Shown: positions 1 to 5,302, counted from the first letter of the stretch. The stretch is 8,339 bases of DNA from Pseudomonadota bacterium (GCA_023425225.1 JAFADB010000078.1:1-8339); one strand, 5' to 3'. The notes: generated from the letters alone by a model not told the origin. A program made the numbers and translations.

Positions 1-253
1 TGCGGATCAGCAGCGCGATCGGGGTGCCGGTGGTGCGGCCCTCGTAGACGCCGGAGAGGATCTCCACGTCGTCGGCCTCGCGCCGGGCCGAGGTGTGGCG
101 GCTCTTGCCGGTGGCGCGGCGGCCCAGATCGTGGGCGAACTCCTCCGGCGCGATCTCCAGCCCGGGCGGACAGCCGTCGACCACGCAGCCGATCGCCGGA
201 CCATGGCTCTCGCCGAAGGTGGTGACGCGAAGAAGCTGTCCAAATGTATTCAC
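1..253 (-). CDS. aroC: Chorismate synthase, N-terminal part (cut by window edge)
   Basis: Chorismate synthase is the last enzyme of the shikimate pathway. It converts 5-enolpyruvylshikimate 3-phosphate to chorismate in the cytoplasm, using reduced FMN as cofactor. Only the first 84 codons are in the window; the rest lies beyond base 1. The translation opens MNTFGQLLRVTTFGESHGP. GESHG is at residues 14-18, with the conserved active-site His at 17, followed by VVDGCPPGLEI. The FMN/phosphate-binding stretch TGKSRHTSARREADDVEILSG is at about residues 48-68, and YEGRTTGTPIALLIR ends the visible part. These are family signatures in the expected order. The start is GTG at 253-251. An in-frame TGA at 283-281 lies upstream with no ATG between, so GTG is the only reasonable start. 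No strong Shine-Dalgarno sequence is visible, only AAGGGCAAGAG-like purines. A palindromic repeat begins 22 bases upstream of the start. prmB is the next conserved gene upstream on this strand. Confidence 0.96.
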   Translation of the reverse strand, partial: MNTFGQLLRVTTFGESHGPAIGCVVDGCPPGLEIAPEEFAHDLGRRATGKSRHTSARREADDVEILSGVYEGRTTGTPIALLIR

Positions 254-275
254 GATGCCGTTTTGCTCTTGCCCT

Positions 276-309
276 TGCCGTCATTCCCGCGAAGGCGGGA
301 ATCGCTCTT
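276..309. repeat. Palindromic repeat, copy A (left flank of the GIY-YIG gene)
   Basis: The core is ATTCCCGC, loop GAAG, GCGGGAAT at 283-302: an 8-bp perfect stem with a 4-base loop. Counting flanks, 276-309 matches 663-696 in direct orientation at 33 of 34 positions; the one difference is in the loop. The core fits the pattern ATTCCC-N8-GGGAAT known from the dRS3 repeats of Neisseria; similar palindromes are common in xanthomonads. It lies between the stop of the GIY-YIG gene (332) and the GTG start of aroC (253). Its outer ATGACG end supplies an in-frame stop for the aroC frame. Confidence 0.85.
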
Positions 310-331
310 CGCTTCATGCCACCGCCGTAGC

Positions 332-622
332 CTAACCAATAATCCCTTCCCACAAATCCCGCCACTCGGGATTTGTCTCATCCACCAACCGCAACTTCCA
401 CTCCCGGTTCCACTTCTTGAGTCGCTTTTCCCGAAGGATTGCCGACTCCATTGTCGCGTGAAGCTCGTACCAGACCAGCCTCGTCACGTTGTAGCGCGTG
501 GTGAACCCTTCAACCACATGTTCCCGATGCTGCCATGTCCGCGCGACCAGGTTGCTGGTGACACCGATGTAGAGCGTGCCATTCTTCTTCGTTGCCAGAA
601 GATAGACGGCAGGTTGTTTCAT
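332..622 (-). CDS. Small GIY-YIG superfamily nuclease-like protein, flanked by palindromic repeats
   Basis: This 96-residue protein is essentially one GIY-YIG domain, of the small stand-alone class that includes E. coli YhbQ (UPF0213/COG2827-like). The GIY-equivalent is AVYLLA (Tyr7) and the YIG motif is LYIG at 17-20 (Tyr18, Gly20). The expected catalytic Arg is at 28 in LVARTWQH, and the metal-binding Glu is probably Glu65 in ILREKRLKKW. All key positions appear intact, so it may be an active Mg-dependent DNA endonuclease, but no substrate can be read from the sequence and there is no separate DNA-binding domain. The start is ATG at 622-620. AAGGAG lies 3 bases upstream and CAGGAG 10 bases upstream, giving a credible ribosome site. 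The stop is TAG at 334-332. Two 60-base rows counted by hand inside the gene are 55% and 58% GC, against 75% in a row within prmB, which suggests a separate history. It sits between prmB and aroC, with near-identical repeats on each side. A homing-like or repeat-mobilising role is inference only. Confidence 0.9.
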   Translation of the reverse strand: MKQPAVYLLATKKNGTLYIGVTSNLVARTWQHREHVVEGFTTRYNVTRLVWYELHATMESAILREKRLKKWNREWKLRLVDETNPEWRDLWEGIIG

Positions 623-662
623 TGGCTCCTTGCTCCTGCTGCTTCCTTTGGCTTTTGCTTCA

Positions 663-696
663 TGCCGTCATTCCCGCGCAGGCGGGAATCGCTCTT
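663..696. repeat. Palindromic repeat, copy B (right flank of the GIY-YIG gene)
   Basis: This is a direct copy of the repeat at 276-309, with 33 of 34 bases identical. The core ATTCCCGC, loop GCAG, GCGGGAAT occupies 670-689. It lies 40 bases upstream of the GIY-YIG start. Bases 666-692 also form a perfect 27-bp inverted pair with 739-765. A pyrimidine-rich stretch containing GGCTTTTGCTTC precedes it; similar TTGCTCTTGCCC text precedes copy A, so the spacers are related as well as the palindromes. Confidence 0.85.
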
Positions 697-738
697 GATG
701 TTGCAAAGGCGAAAGAAAATTCAAGAGCAAAGGCAAAA

Positions 739-765
739 GCGATTCCCGCCTGCGCGGGAATGACG
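739..765. repeat. Palindromic repeat, copy C, inverted; pairs with copy B
   Basis: Bases 739-765 are the exact reverse complement of 666-692 (27 of 27). Together 666-765 can fold into a 100-base structure: a 27-bp outer stem with a 46-base middle. The middle holds a second short inverted pair, CTCTTGA at 692-698 with TCAAGAG at 721-727. Each arm can also fold alone through its own 8-bp palindrome. The middle is purine-rich, with repeated GCAAAGGC/GCAAAAGC-like units. The structure lies 21 bases downstream of the prmB stop, where it could end transcription or protect the prmB mRNA. There is no T-run, so a classical intrinsic terminator is not supported. Confidence 0.85.
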
Positions 766-786
766 GGCAAGAAAACCACGCCACCC

Positions 787-1716
787 TCACGCCCTTGCCG
801 CGGCCAGCTCGGCGATGCGCGCATGGTGGCTGCGCAGCTCGCTCGCCTCGACCGCGAATACGCCCATCTGCCCGACCCTGAACTCGATCCAGGCGAAATC
901 CACCTGCGGCAGCAGCCTGACCAGGTGCTGCTCGGACTCGCCGACCTCGCAGATCAGCAGGCCGTCCTCGCTCAGGTGTGCCGGGGCGTCGCGCAGGATC
1001 TTCAGCACCAGGTCCAGGCCATCGTCGCCGGCGCGCAGGCCCAGTTCGGGCTCGTGGGAATACTCGCGAGGCAGCGCGTCGGTCTCGTCGTTGGTGACGT
1101 ACGGCGGGTTGGTGACGATCAGTTCGTAGGTGCGCCCGGCCAGGCCGGCGAACAGGTCGGACTTGACCAGCTCGACGTTGTGCGCGAACAGCCGCTCGCG
1201 GTTCTCCGCCGCCAGCGCCAGCGCGTCGTCGCTGATGTCCACCGCATCGACCTGCCACTCCGGGTTGTAGTGCGCGGTGGCGATGGCGATGCAGCCCGAG
1301 CCGGTGCACAGGTCCAGCGCGCGCTGCACCGGGCGTCCGGCCAGCCACGGCTCGAAGCCGGCCTCGATCAGCTCGGCGATCGGCGAGCGCGGCACCAGCG
1401 CGCGCGCATCGCTCTTGAAGCACAGCCCGGCGAACCAGGCCTCGCCGGTCAGGTAGGCGGCGGGGATGCGCTCGTCGATGCGGCGCGCGAACAGCGCCAG
1501 CACCTGCTCGCGCTCGTCCGGCAGCAATCGCGCCTGGCCGTAGGCCGGCCCCAGGTCGTGCGGCAGGTGCAGCGCGTGCAGCACCAGTTGCGTGGCTTCG
1601 TCCAGCGCGTTGTCGTAGCTGTGGCCGAAGGTCAGCCCGGCTTGGTTGAAACGGCTGGCGCCGTAGCGGATCAGGTCGATGATCGTGTGGAGTTCGGCGG
1701 CCGCGGCGGCAGTCAT
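787..1716 (-). CDS. prmB: Ribosomal protein L3 N5-glutamine methyltransferase PrmB
   Basis: PrmB methylates the side-chain amide of a conserved glutamine in ribosomal protein L3 (uL3), using S-adenosylmethionine, during 50S assembly in the cytoplasm. The 309-residue product is full length for the family. The N-terminal helical substrate-recognition part (about 1-100) contains RIPAAYLTGEAWFAGLCF at 83-100. The SAM-binding loop is LDLCTGSGCIAIA at 134-146, and the acidic residue after the second strand is in AVDIS (158-162). The catalytic NPPY motif, which holds the target glutamine, is at 203-206. LCTGSG together with the NPPYVTNDE form distinguishes PrmB from PrmC, which acts on release factors. 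The start is ATG at 1716-1714; no strong Shine-Dalgarno sequence is seen. A TATAAT box on this strand lies 30 bases upstream. The gene diverges from the SCO1 gene. In many gammaproteobacteria aroC follows directly, whereas here the GIY-YIG gene and repeats intervene. Confidence 0.95.
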   Translation of the reverse strand: MTAAAAAELHTIIDLIRYGASRFNQAGLTFGHSYDNALDEATQLVLHALHLPHDLGPAYGQARLLPDEREQVLALFARRIDERIPAAYLTGEAWFAGLCFKSDARALVPRSPIAELIEAGFEPWLAGRPVQRALDLCTGSGCIAIATAHYNPEWQVDAVDISDDALALAAENRERLFAHNVELVKSDLFAGLAGRTYELIVTNPPYVTNDETDALPREYSHEPELGLRAGDDGLDLVLKILRDAPAHLSEDGLLICEVGESEQHLVRLLPQVDFAWIEFRVGQMGVFAVEASELRSHHARIAELAAARA

Positions 1717-1745
1717 GGCGACAACTTGGGAAAAATCGGCCCCCG

Positions 1746-1751
1746 ATTATA
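1746..1751 (-). promoter_or_regulatory. Candidate -10 box (TATAAT) for prmB
   Basis: The minus strand reads TATAAT exactly, 29 bases upstream of the prmB ATG, in a short AT-richer patch of an otherwise GC-rich divergent gap (1717-1768). No good TTGACA-like -35 is seen at 16-18 bases, so the promoter is tentative. The same bases on the plus strand adjoin AGGAGG (1751-1756), the likely ribosome site of the SCO1 gene, so the two divergent control signals overlap. Confidence 0.4.
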
Positions 1752-1757
1752 GGAGGT

Positions 1758-1779
1758 CGGCCGCTATCATGAGCGGCCG
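1758..1779. promoter_or_regulatory. Perfect 8-6-8 dyad covering the SCO1 start codon
   Basis: CGGCCGCT (1758-1765) and AGCGGCCG (1772-1779) are perfect inverted arms around the 6-base spacer ATCATG. The ATG in the spacer (1769-1771) is the proposed SCO1 start. As RNA it could form a strong hairpin with the start codon in the loop, just downstream of AGGAGG. As DNA it could be an operator between divergent genes. Neither role is shown by the sequence alone. Confidence 0.4.
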
Positions 1780-2455
1780 TTGCAACGGAAACCGAGGCCG
1801 CCCCTTGTTCAACCGCAACACCCTCATCGTGCTGATCGTCGCGCTGGCCGCCGCCCTGGGCCTGTATGCGGGCAGCAAGCTGCTGTCGCCCTCTCCCCGC
1901 CCCGACGCCGCCGCGCTGACGGCCGTGACGCTGTTCGCCCAGCCGCGCGCCCTGCCCGACTTCGAACTGCGCCAGTCCGACGGCACCCAACTGGTGTCGG
2001 GCGAGCTCAAGGGCCACTGGACGCTGGTATTCCTGGGCTTCGTCTCCTGCCCCGACGTATGCCCCACCACCCTGGTCGAGCTGGCGCAGGCGCAGCAGCA
2101 GTGGCAGTCGATCCCCGAATCGCTGCGCCCTCGCGTGCTGTTCGTCTCGGTCGATCCGGACCGCGACACCCCGGCGCGCGCCGGCGAGTACGCGCACGCC
2201 TTCCACAAGGACACCCTGGCCGCCACCGCCGACGTGCCGGCGCTGGAACGCTTCGCCACCGCGCTGGGCTTCGTGTTCCAGAAGGTCCCCGGCCAAGGCT
2301 TCGAGCACAACCCCGACGACTACAGCGTCGACCATTCGGCCGCCATCGCCGTGCTGGATCCGGAAGGCCGCCAGGCCGGCCTGATCCGCCCGCCGCTGCA
2401 ACCGGCCGCCATCGCCCACGACCTGCAACTGCTGACCGAGACCACCGCTCCATGA
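1769..2455 (+). CDS. SCO1/SenC-family copper chaperone, membrane-anchored
   Basis: SCO proteins deliver copper to, or keep reduced the thiols of, the CuA site of cytochrome c oxidase on the periplasmic side of the inner membrane. The 228-residue product has one N-terminal hydrophobic anchor (about 18-36) and then a thioredoxin-fold domain. The copper-binding CxxxC is FVSCPDVCPTT (Cys94, Cys98). The third ligand is His189 in YSVDHSAA, and the family motif VSVDPDRDTP is at 126-135. All three ligands are present. The chosen start is ATG 1769, with AGGAGG 12 bases upstream. An alternative is TTG 1805, giving a product that begins FNRNTLIVL right before the anchor; this is plausible because residues 1-12 (MSGRCNGNRGRP) look unlike a normal leader and the ATG lies inside a dyad. 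Its stop overlaps the psd start (ATGA, 2452-2455), so the two genes form one transcription unit. There are no oxidase genes in the window to confirm a partner. Confidence 0.93.
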   Translation: MSGRCNGNRGRPLFNRNTLIVLIVALAAALGLYAGSKLLSPSPRPDAAALTAVTLFAQPRALPDFELRQSDGTQLVSGELKGHWTLVFLGFVSCPDVCPTTLVELAQAQQQWQSIPESLRPRVLFVSVDPDRDTPARAGEYAHAFHKDTLAATADVPALERFATALGFVFQKVPGQGFEHNPDDYSVDHSAAIAVLDPEGRQAGLIRPPLQPAAIAHDLQLLTETTAP

Positions 2456-3294
2456 GCCTGGCCACTACCCTGACCTACGCCCTGCCGCATCACCTGTTGT
2501 CCTCGCTGGCCCGCCGGCTGGCCTATTCGCAGACCCCCTGGATCAAGCAGCGGCTGATCGATGCCGTCGTGAGCCGCTTCGGCGTGGACCTGGACGAGGC
2601 CGCCCAGCCCGATCCGCACGCCTACCCCAGCTTCAATGCCTTCTTCACCCGCGCGCTGAAGGCCGGCGCCCGCACGCCCGACCCGGACCCGATGACCCTG
2701 CTGATGCCTGCCGACGGCCACATCAGCCAGCTCGGACGGATCGATCACGGGCGCATCTTCCAGGCCAAGGGCCAGGGATTCACCGTCGCCGAGTTGCTTG
2801 GCGACGCCGCCGATGCCGCACCGTTCGCCGACGGCCTGTTCGCCACCGTGTACCTGTCGCCCAAGGATTACCACCGCGTGCACATGCCGTGGACCGGCAC
2901 CCTGCGCGAGACCGTGCACGTGCCCGGGCGGCTGTTCAGCGTCGGCCCGGACGCGGTGCGCAACGTGCCGCGGCTGTTCGCGCGCAACGAGCGCCTCGTT
3001 TGCCACTTCGACACCGATTTCGGCCCGATGGCCTCGGTGATGGTCGGGGCGATGCTGGTATCGGGCGTGGAGACGGTGTGGAGCGGCGTGGAGATCCCCC
3101 GCTATGCCGATGCCATCACCCGCAAGGATTGGCGCGGCAAGGGGATCGTGCTGGAGCGGTTCGCCGAGATGGCGAGGTTCAACTACGGCTCCACCGTGAT
3201 CGTGCTGCTGCCGCCGGGCGTGGCCGAACTGGCTGCAGGCTTGGGACCGGAAAGCCCAGTCAAGCTGGGACAGGCGCTGGCGCGGCGGCGGTAG
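2452..3294 (+). CDS. psd: Phosphatidylserine decarboxylase proenzyme
   Basis: Psd is a pyruvoyl enzyme at the inner membrane that decarboxylates phosphatidylserine to phosphatidylethanolamine. The proenzyme cleaves itself at a Gly-Ser bond; the Ser becomes the pyruvoyl group at the start of the small alpha chain. The 280-residue length is normal. Visible features are ALPHHLLSSLARRLAYSQ near the N-terminus, YPSFNAFFTRALK at 58-70, PADGHISQLG at 86-95 (catalytic Asp88), QAKGQGFTVAELLG at 104-117, DYHRVHMP at 139-146 (catalytic His141 and His144), and the cleavage site FNYGSTVIVLL, with Ser247 as the pyruvoyl residue. YGST replaces the usual LGST; Gly-Ser-Thr is kept. The start ATG overlaps the SCO1 stop by four bases, suggesting translational coupling. 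A second copy of the final ~40 codons lies just downstream. Confidence 0.96.
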   Translation: MSLATTLTYALPHHLLSSLARRLAYSQTPWIKQRLIDAVVSRFGVDLDEAAQPDPHAYPSFNAFFTRALKAGARTPDPDPMTLLMPADGHISQLGRIDHGRIFQAKGQGFTVAELLGDAADAAPFADGLFATVYLSPKDYHRVHMPWTGTLRETVHVPGRLFSVGPDAVRNVPRLFARNERLVCHFDTDFGPMASVMVGAMLVSGVETVWSGVEIPRYADAITRKDWRGKGIVLERFAEMARFNYGSTVIVLLPPGVAELAAGLGPESPVKLGQALARRR

Positions 3295-3353
3295 CCGTGC
3301 CGGCGCGCGGCGGCGCGCCCACGTCATTGGCGCCCGTCATCTACCGCGGCGCG

Positions 3354-3476
3354 GCCCGCTTCAACTACGGCTCCACCGTGATCGTACTGCTTCCCCCGGG
3401 CGTGGCCGAACTGGCCGCAGGCCTGGGACCGGAAAGTCCGGTCAAGCCGGGACAGGCGCTGGCGCGGCGGATCTGA
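3354..3476 (+). pseudogene. Duplicated 3' end of psd (alpha-chain fragment)
   Basis: From 3354 this stretch repeats the end of psd, offset by 182 bases. It encodes ARFNYGSTVIVLLPPG and so on, to a stop at 3474-3476. Over 39 codons (3172-3288 against 3354-3470) I count 11 base differences in 10 codons, nine of them synonymous; the exception changes Leu to Pro. The last codon and stop differ (CGG TAG against ATC TGA). The copy is in a different frame from psd and lacks the Asp, His and His catalytic residues, so it cannot be an enzyme. A GTG at 3297, three bases past the psd stop, would open a 59-codon frame into it, but has no clear ribosome site. The intervening 3295-3353 resembles nothing I recognise. 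The likely origin is a recombination event that brought in a related psd and left the old tail behind. Confidence 0.85.
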
Positions 3477-3501
3477 GCCCCCACGCGTTCGCTTGAGCCC
3501 A

Positions 3502-3531
3502 TCGTGGAGCCGAGCTGGCCCGGCTCCACGA
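3502..3531. terminator. Strong hairpin between convergent psd and transglycosylase genes
   Basis: TCGTGGAGCCG (3502-3512) pairs perfectly with CGGCTCCACGA (3521-3531) around an 8-base loop. It lies 25 bases after the stop of the duplicated psd tail and 207 bases after the working psd stop. No T-run follows on either strand, so it may be a transcript end-stabilising hairpin or a REP-like repeat rather than a classical terminator. Confidence 0.5.
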
Positions 3532-3550
3532 CGAGACAGGCCGCGTCAGC

Positions 3551-3576
3551 GCGGGAATCAGGATCCCGATTCCCGC
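3551..3576. terminator. Hairpin just downstream of the lytic transglycosylase gene
   Basis: GCGGGAATC (3551-3559) pairs with GATTCCCGC (3568-3576) around the 8-base spacer AGGATCCC. On the minus strand it begins 11 bases after the transglycosylase stop, the position expected for a 3'-end hairpin, but without a T-run. The half-sites are the same GCGGGAAT/ATTCCCGC words as in the repeats at 283-302 and 670-689, in the opposite order (outside-in). Confidence 0.5.
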
Positions 3577-3587
3577 CCTCTCCTCGG

Positions 3588-5165
3588 CTATTTCCCGCAA
3601 CCGACCAGCTTGAGCGACTGGCCGAGCCGCAGCGCATACCCCGGCGCCTTGAGGCCGTTGGCCTGCGCCAGCGGCTTGAGCTCGCACTGGTACTTCTGCG
3701 CGATACGGCCGAGCGTGTCGCCCTTGGCGACCTTGTAGCTGCGCACCTGCTCGGTCTTGGGCCGGGCCGGTGCCGGCCGGCCGGTGGCCACCGTGGTCGG
3801 CACGCCCATCGGCGCGGCGTCGCCGACCGAGACGTTGCCGGTATAGACCGGGTCGGGCGCGCGCACGATCGCGGTGTTGATGTCGGCGGTGATCAGCGCG
3901 CGCGCCAGGTCGGCACGCGGCCCGTTGACGCAGTAGCGGTTGTACAGGCCGACGATGCGGGTGGTGGCGTTGATCGTGGTGCCGGCCGGGATCCAGCCGT
4001 CGGCCTCGTAGCGCGGGTTCAGGTTGCGCAGCACGCGCATGTAGCCGTCGCGGGTGCCGGCGCTGCCCAGGCAGATGGTCAGTTCGTAGATGGTGGTGGA
4101 CTTGGCCAGCCTGAGCGTGGCCGGCTGTGCGCTGACCTTGGGGAACTCCAGGCCGTACTGGTGCGGGTGCAGGAACAGCCAGGCCGCGGCGATCACCATC
4201 GGCACGTAGTCCTTGGTCTCGCCGGGGAACTGGTTGTAGACGCCCTCGTCCCAGAAGCCGCGCCCGCCGGACTGGCTGAAGATCCGTGCCGCGCGCCCCT
4301 CGCCGCCGTTGTAGGCGGCCAGAGACAGCTCGATGCTGCGGTTGAGCTGGCCCAGGCGCTCGTTCAGGTAGGTGGCGCTGGCCTCGGCGGCGCTGCGCGC
4401 GTCGTAGCGCGTATCGAACCCGCTGCCGTCCGGCCCCAGGCCGAAGCGGCGCGCGGTGGCCGGCATGAACTGCATCAGTCCGGCGGCGCCGGCGCGCGAG
4501 GTGGCATGCACGCGGCCGTTGGACTCCTTGGCCATGATGCCGAACAGCAGCGCCTCGGGCAGGCCGCGCTTCTGCCATTCCGGCCACATCACCGCGCGCA
4601 GGTTCTGGTAGTTCTCGTAGCTGGTCAGCAGCGCCGGGCGCATGTCGGTCAGCCAGCGGCGGATGCCGGCCTGCACCGCCGGGTTGTACTCGACCATGCG
4701 GTCGAAGTCGTGGCGGTTGTCGTTGAGCAGGCCGGCCGCGCGCGCGGCCTCGGGCACGTCGGCCACCAGCGGGCTGGCGTGGTCCGCATCGGCTTCCAGA
4801 AGGCCATCGTCCTGGTCCGCCTCGTCGTCGGCCTGGGCATCGGCATTGGCCTTGAGCAGGCGCTTGTAACCGGCCAGCATCGTGCCGACCTGGCAGCCGC
4901 GCTGCTTGATGCAGGCATCGATCACGTCCTCCATGTCCTCCAGCGCGGCATCGCCCTCGGACGCGCCCTTGGGGTCGCTGTTGGCCACCAGCACCAGCGA
5001 GTCGGTGTAGCGCTTCTCGGCGGCGGCCATGCGCTGGTCGAGCGCCTCGATCTTCTCGCGGTCGCGCGCGGATACGCGCTGCGCCTGGGCCTGGGGGACA
5101 GCCAACAACAGCGCAGGGAAGGCCAGCAGGGGCCAGGCGCGCAACACGCGGGACGGGGACGGCAT
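3588..5165 (-). CDS. Secreted MltD-like lytic transglycosylase with C-terminal LysM domain
   Basis: Lytic transglycosylases cut the MurNAc-GlcNAc bond of peptidoglycan in the periplasm, forming 1,6-anhydro ends, for wall growth and turnover. The product is 525 residues. A signal peptide occupies about 1-28, with probable cleavage after AQA in VPQAQAQR. Residues 30-180 are helical, with an acidic linker at about 109-129, and match no domain I recognise. The SLT family 1 catalytic domain spans about 195-340. The catalytic Glu214 is in IMAKESNGR, with AAGLMQFMPATARRFGL following and AAYNGGEGR at 283-291. A LysM peptidoglycan-binding domain is at about 476-520 (SYKVAKGDTLGRIAQKY). The SLT-then-LysM order is that of MltD, but there is one clear LysM and a longer N-terminal part, and no lipobox cysteine is seen at the signal-peptide end. 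Four cysteines (85, 91, 365, 412) and two near the C-terminus (494, 523) could form disulfides. The start is ATG 5165-5163 with no obvious Shine-Dalgarno sequence; it is chosen because the signal peptide follows it directly. Confidence 0.92.
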   Translation of the reverse strand: MPSPSRVLRAWPLLAFPALLLAVPQAQAQRVSARDREKIEALDQRMAAAEKRYTDSLVLVANSDPKGASEGDAALEDMEDVIDACIKQRGCQVGTMLAGYKRLLKANADAQADDEADQDDGLLEADADHASPLVADVPEAARAAGLLNDNRHDFDRMVEYNPAVQAGIRRWLTDMRPALLTSYENYQNLRAVMWPEWQKRGLPEALLFGIMAKESNGRVHATSRAGAAGLMQFMPATARRFGLGPDGSGFDTRYDARSAAEASATYLNERLGQLNRSIELSLAAYNGGEGRAARIFSQSGGRGFWDEGVYNQFPGETKDYVPMVIAAAWLFLHPHQYGLEFPKVSAQPATLRLAKSTTIYELTICLGSAGTRDGYMRVLRNLNPRYEADGWIPAGTTINATTRIVGLYNRYCVNGPRADLARALITADINTAIVRAPDPVYTGNVSVGDAAPMGVPTTVATGRPAPARPKTEQVRSYKVAKGDTLGRIAQKYQCELKPLAQANGLKAPGYALRLGQSLKLVGCGK

Positions 5166-5259
5166 CGGGATCGGTTCGGGAGCTACAACGAAGGCAGGCA
5201 GGGTAGCCGCCGGGAGGATGGCCGGGCAAGAAGCCGCCCGCGGCGGGACAGGTGGCCGT

Positions 5260-5265
5260 TAGAAT
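5260..5265 (+). promoter_or_regulatory. Candidate -10 box (TAGAAT) upstream of the YjgR-like gene
   Basis: TAGAAT lies 37 bases before the ATG at 5303, in the 137-base divergent gap (5166-5302) between the transglycosylase and ATPase genes. No convincing -35 is visible 16-18 bases upstream. The rest of the gap shows no further clear signal. Confidence 0.25.
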
Positions 5266-5302
5266 CCACCGCGTCCCCCACTCTGGCAAACGAAGTCTGC
5301 CC

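Noticed and set aside
276..765. CRISPR-like array
   Set aside because: Only three copies occur, spacing is irregular, one copy is inverted, a protein gene lies between two of them, and there are no cas genes.
276..765. Insertion sequence or transposon
   Set aside because: There is no transposase. The repeats are short self-palindromes in direct orientation around the gene rather than terminal inverted repeats with target duplications; a mobile unit remains only an inference.
668..2428. Long minus-strand open frame spanning prmB and the SCO1 gene
   Set aside because: It overlaps prmB in a different frame and runs antisense to SCO1. Its end reads the palindromic repeat as SFPRRRES, a familiar artefact of translated repeats.
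3354..3476. Functional second phosphatidylserine decarboxylase
   Set aside because: Only the last ~40 codons are present, and the residues equivalent to Asp88, His141 and His144 are absent.
3292..3476. Programmed frameshift or readthrough joining psd to the duplicated tail
   Set aside because: No slippery sequence is visible at the psd end, the first copy already has a complete natural C-terminus, and the product would carry the cleavage site twice.
3502..3531. Classical intrinsic terminator
   Set aside because: The stem is strong, but no T-run follows on either strand; it is listed only as a terminator-position hairpin.
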